Source of the DNA: Syntrophobacterales bacterium
GTDB lineage: Bacteria > Desulfobacterota > Syntrophia > Syntrophales > JAAYKM01
Assembly: GCA_031285215.1 (NCBI GenBank)
Contig: JAITWQ010000151.1
Span: 1 to 9,090, forward strand
Direction of reading: 5' to 3'
DNA length: 9,090 nucleotides
Shown: piece by piece, positions 7,024 through 9,090 of the stretch
How the letters are laid out: each line of letters begins with the position of its first letter
Position numbering within the stretch: the stretch's first letter is position 1
The notes under the pieces: model-generated
Told to the model about the DNA's origin: nothing
Database searches by the model: none
The model's input: the letters and a program-made list of their open reading frames with translations, nothing else
Translations under genes and position numbers: made by a program

Positions 7024-9090
7024 ATGGAATATCGGCCGCTTGCAGAACAAGTTGACGTTATGGCATCAGATTTTGTTTTTCTTGATAACCAGGAAATTGA
7101 TATTTCTGATGCGGGGAAATTCCTGAATTATCTGGACCGTATTTTCTCCGACGCAGAAAAACTCAATGTAATGCAGATCACGCAAGTGTCAGGAAGCATG
7201 AGTAATATTCTTGGCAAGTGGCTGATTGATCAGGTGGAAGACAAAGCCGCCGGTTTTGCCCTTCTGGAAAAAGGCATTGCCCTCATGCAGGAAATAGCCC
7301 TCTCCTATCAGAACATGGGGAGCTATGGCGGCAATATCGAATCTTTTCTCCACGAATGCGCCCGCCTTTTGGGAGAATCTGCCGCCATACCAGATGATCA
7401 TTCCGGCGAAGCGCCGGCATCGCCTTCTGCGGGAGAATCACCTGTTCAAGCAGAGGAAAAACCCGTGGAACCGGCGCAGGATCAATCCCTGTTAAACGAT
7501 TTCATTATTGAGGCGACGGAGTACATTGATGAAATTGAGGTAAACATCCTGAATCTGGAACAGGAACCGGAAAACAAAGAGTTTATTAACGCCATTTTCA
7601 GGCCTTTCCATTCTGTCAAGGGCGTTGCGAGTTTCTTAAACTTGAATATTATCCGCGATTTGGCCCACAAACTTGAAAACCTGCTGGATAAAACGCGAAA
7701 TGATGAAATGGAGGTAACGCCGGCCCTGATTGATGTCGTATTAAATGGCGCGGATGCCCTGAAAATTCTTGTTAGCCAAATAAAGAATGATCCTGGAAGC
7801 AGCAATAAGGTACCGGAAGATCTTGATTTGCAAGAGCTTGAGTTGCGGATCAAGATGGTAGATGAAGGAAAAACCGCCCCGCCTGCCCGGAAAAAATTAG
7901 GGGAAATTCTCGTTGACGACGGAATTATAAAAGAAGAATCACTGGAAAAATGTCTGGAAGTCTGCAAACAAACGCCTGGAAAGAAGATCGGCGAAGTTCT
8001 GATTAGCGAAGGGGCAGTCACGCCCAAACAAATCTCACAGGCTCTGCGAAAGCAGGCGGAACAAACAACGGAATTATCAGCTATCCGCGTGGATACGCGC
8101 AAATTGGACGATATCATTGATATGGTGGGCGAGTTGGTCATCACCCAGTCTATGGTGCAGCAGGATCTGGCGGCAAATTTTAACAGCAACAGAAATCTGA
8201 TGCGCGATATTTCTCAGCTCTTTCGTATCACGTCTGCCCTTCAGCGTGCCTCCACAGGTCTGCGCATGGTTCCCATCAAGCAAACGTTTCAGCGCATGTC
8301 GAGGCTGGTCAGAGACTTGTCAAAAACAGCGGGAAAACTTGTTTCCGTAGAACTGGAAGGGGAGGATACGGAAATTGACCGCAATATGGTTGATGAAATT
8401 TATAATCCCCTTGTCCATATGGTTCGCAATTCCATTGATCACGGCCTCGAAGTGCCCGAAGAAAGAACCGCGTCGGGAAAACCTGAAAAAGGCCTTATAA
8501 AATTATCTGCTTATCATCGCGGAGGGAATGTCGTTATCGAAATTTCCGACGACGGTCGCGGCCTGAATAAACAAAAACTGATCGAAAAAGCGCTGAAAAG
8601 CAGATTTATTCAAAGTCACGAAGGGCTTTCAGATGCAGAAATATTTCGTTTTGTTTTCATGCCCGGCCTGTCAACGGCGGAAAAAGTAACCGATATTTCC
8701 GGTCGCGGCGTGGGCATGGACGTAGTAAAACAGGCCGTGGAAAAATTGCGGGGCAAAATAGAAATTGACAGCAAGGCGGGGCAGGGAACAACATTTATGA
8801 CCAGTTTTCCCCTGACCATGGCCATCATTGACGGAATGATTGTAAAAGTCGGCCCGGAACGGTATATTCTTCCCACAACGGCAATACGCCAGGCTTTAAG
8901 GCCGGCCAGAGAATCATATAATAATGTTGTCGGCCGGGGTGAAACGATAACCGTAATGGGACAATTACTGCCCCTTGTACGCCTGTATCAGCTTTTTGAA
9001 ATTGAACCGGAACATAAGGAGCCGTGGGAGGCCATATGCGTTGTCGTTGAAGGCGGCGACCGTTCCAAATGTTTGCTGGTGGACAAGATT
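7024..9090 (+). CDS. cheA: CheA, chemotaxis histidine kinase with extra domains (C-terminus beyond right edge)
   Basis: The frame is open for 689 codons to the window edge. Residues 1-120 are a helical segment I do not recognise, followed by a Pro/Glu/Ala-rich linker (118-152). The HPt domain (about 155-255) has phosphoacceptor H196 in FRPFHSVKG. Residues 291-344 hold two motifs like the MshEN/GspE-N domain, where other CheAs carry P2. Dimerisation (350-415) and the GLRMVPI start of the kinase core (412-418) follow. The ATPase has N469 in HMVRNSIDHG, D509 in DDGRG, the FMPGLST segment (545-551), GRGVG (560-564) and GTTF (588-591). The CheW-like P5 starts near 600 and is cut by the edge. It phosphorylates CheY and CheB. 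AGGA lies 9 nt before the ATG. No P2 domain is recognisable, so response-regulator docking may differ from that in E. coli. Confidence 0.95.
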   Translation, partial: MEYRPLAEQVDVMASDFVFLDNQEIDISDAGKFLNYLDRIFSDAEKLNVMQITQVSGSMSNILGKWLIDQVEDKAAGFALLEKGIALMQEIALSYQNMGSYGGNIESFLHECARLLGESAAIPDDHSGEAPASPSAGESPVQAEEKPVEPAQDQSLLNDFIIEATEYIDEIEVNILNLEQEPENKEFINAIFRPFHSVKGVASFLNLNIIRDLAHKLENLLDKTRNDEMEVTPALIDVVLNGADALKILVSQIKNDPGSSNKVPEDLDLQELELRIKMVDEGKTAPPARKKLGEILVDDGIIKEESLEKCLEVCKQTPGKKIGEVLISEGAVTPKQISQALRKQAEQTTELSAIRVDTRKLDDIIDMVGELVITQSMVQQDLAANFNSNRNLMRDISQLFRITSALQRASTGLRMVPIKQTFQRMSRLVRDLSKTAGKLVSVELEGEDTEIDRNMVDEIYNPLVHMVRNSIDHGLEVPEERTASGKPEKGLIKLSAYHRGGNVVIEISDDGRGLNKQKLIEKALKSRFIQSHEGLSDAEIFRFVFMPGLSTAEKVTDISGRGVGMDVVKQAVEKLRGKIEIDSKAGQGTTFMTSFPLTMAIIDGMIVKVGPERYILPTTAIRQALRPARESYNNVVGRGETITVMGQLLPLVRLYQLFEIEPEHKEPWEAICVVVEGGDRSKCLLVDKI

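Noticed and set aside
7482..8189. 235-codon minus-strand open frame
   Set aside because: It lies wholly antisense to cheA and is Ser/Arg-rich, as expected for a shadow of a real gene.

Overview
This window looks like chromosomal DNA from a Gram-negative anaerobe, most likely a deltaproteobacterium (Desulfobacterota, perhaps Syntrophales- or Geobacter-like). That guess rests on three things: the start of an Rnf complex gene (rnfC), an NtrC-type sigma-54 activator, and the style of the chemotaxis proteins (CheX phosphatase, HDOD protein, two CheD proteins, and a CheA with additional domains). It is inferred from gene content and protein style; no database comparison was possible.

Layout. Bases 1-359 (minus strand) encode the N-terminus of RnfC, which runs off the left edge. 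Bases 360-723 are AT-rich and hold no convincing gene, but do hold a candidate rnf promoter. Bases 724-2103 (minus) encode a complete receiver/AAA+/Fis-type response regulator with no partner kinase gene in view. Bases 2104-2471 are a divergent intergenic region with repeats and a weak promoter candidate. From 2472 to the right edge all genes are on the plus strand and packed as one apparent operon: cheR, cheD (copy 1), HDOD protein, cheY, cheX, cheD (copy 2), cheB, cheA. Gaps are 24 nt or less and two junctions overlap, so co-transcription and translational coupling are likely.

How the genes fit together. CheA is the histidine kinase and passes phosphate to CheY and to the receiver of CheB. 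CheX would dephosphorylate CheY-P. CheR and CheB add and remove receptor methyl groups, and CheD deamidates receptor glutamines. No cheW, receptor (MCP), flagellar or pilus gene lies in the window, so the output (flagella, type IV pili or another process) cannot be read here. cheW may lie beyond the right edge.

Most notable points: (i) CheA carries, between its HPt domain and its dimerisation domain, a two-motif segment resembling the MshEN/GspE-N fold, some members of which bind cyclic di-GMP; (ii) the second CheD keeps its catalytic Cys but has Asn where the catalytic His should be, while the first CheD has the full triad; (iii) the HDOD protein keeps HD-type histidine/aspartate positions. 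These suggest a Che system with unusual inputs, but it is a variant of known families rather than a wholly new system.
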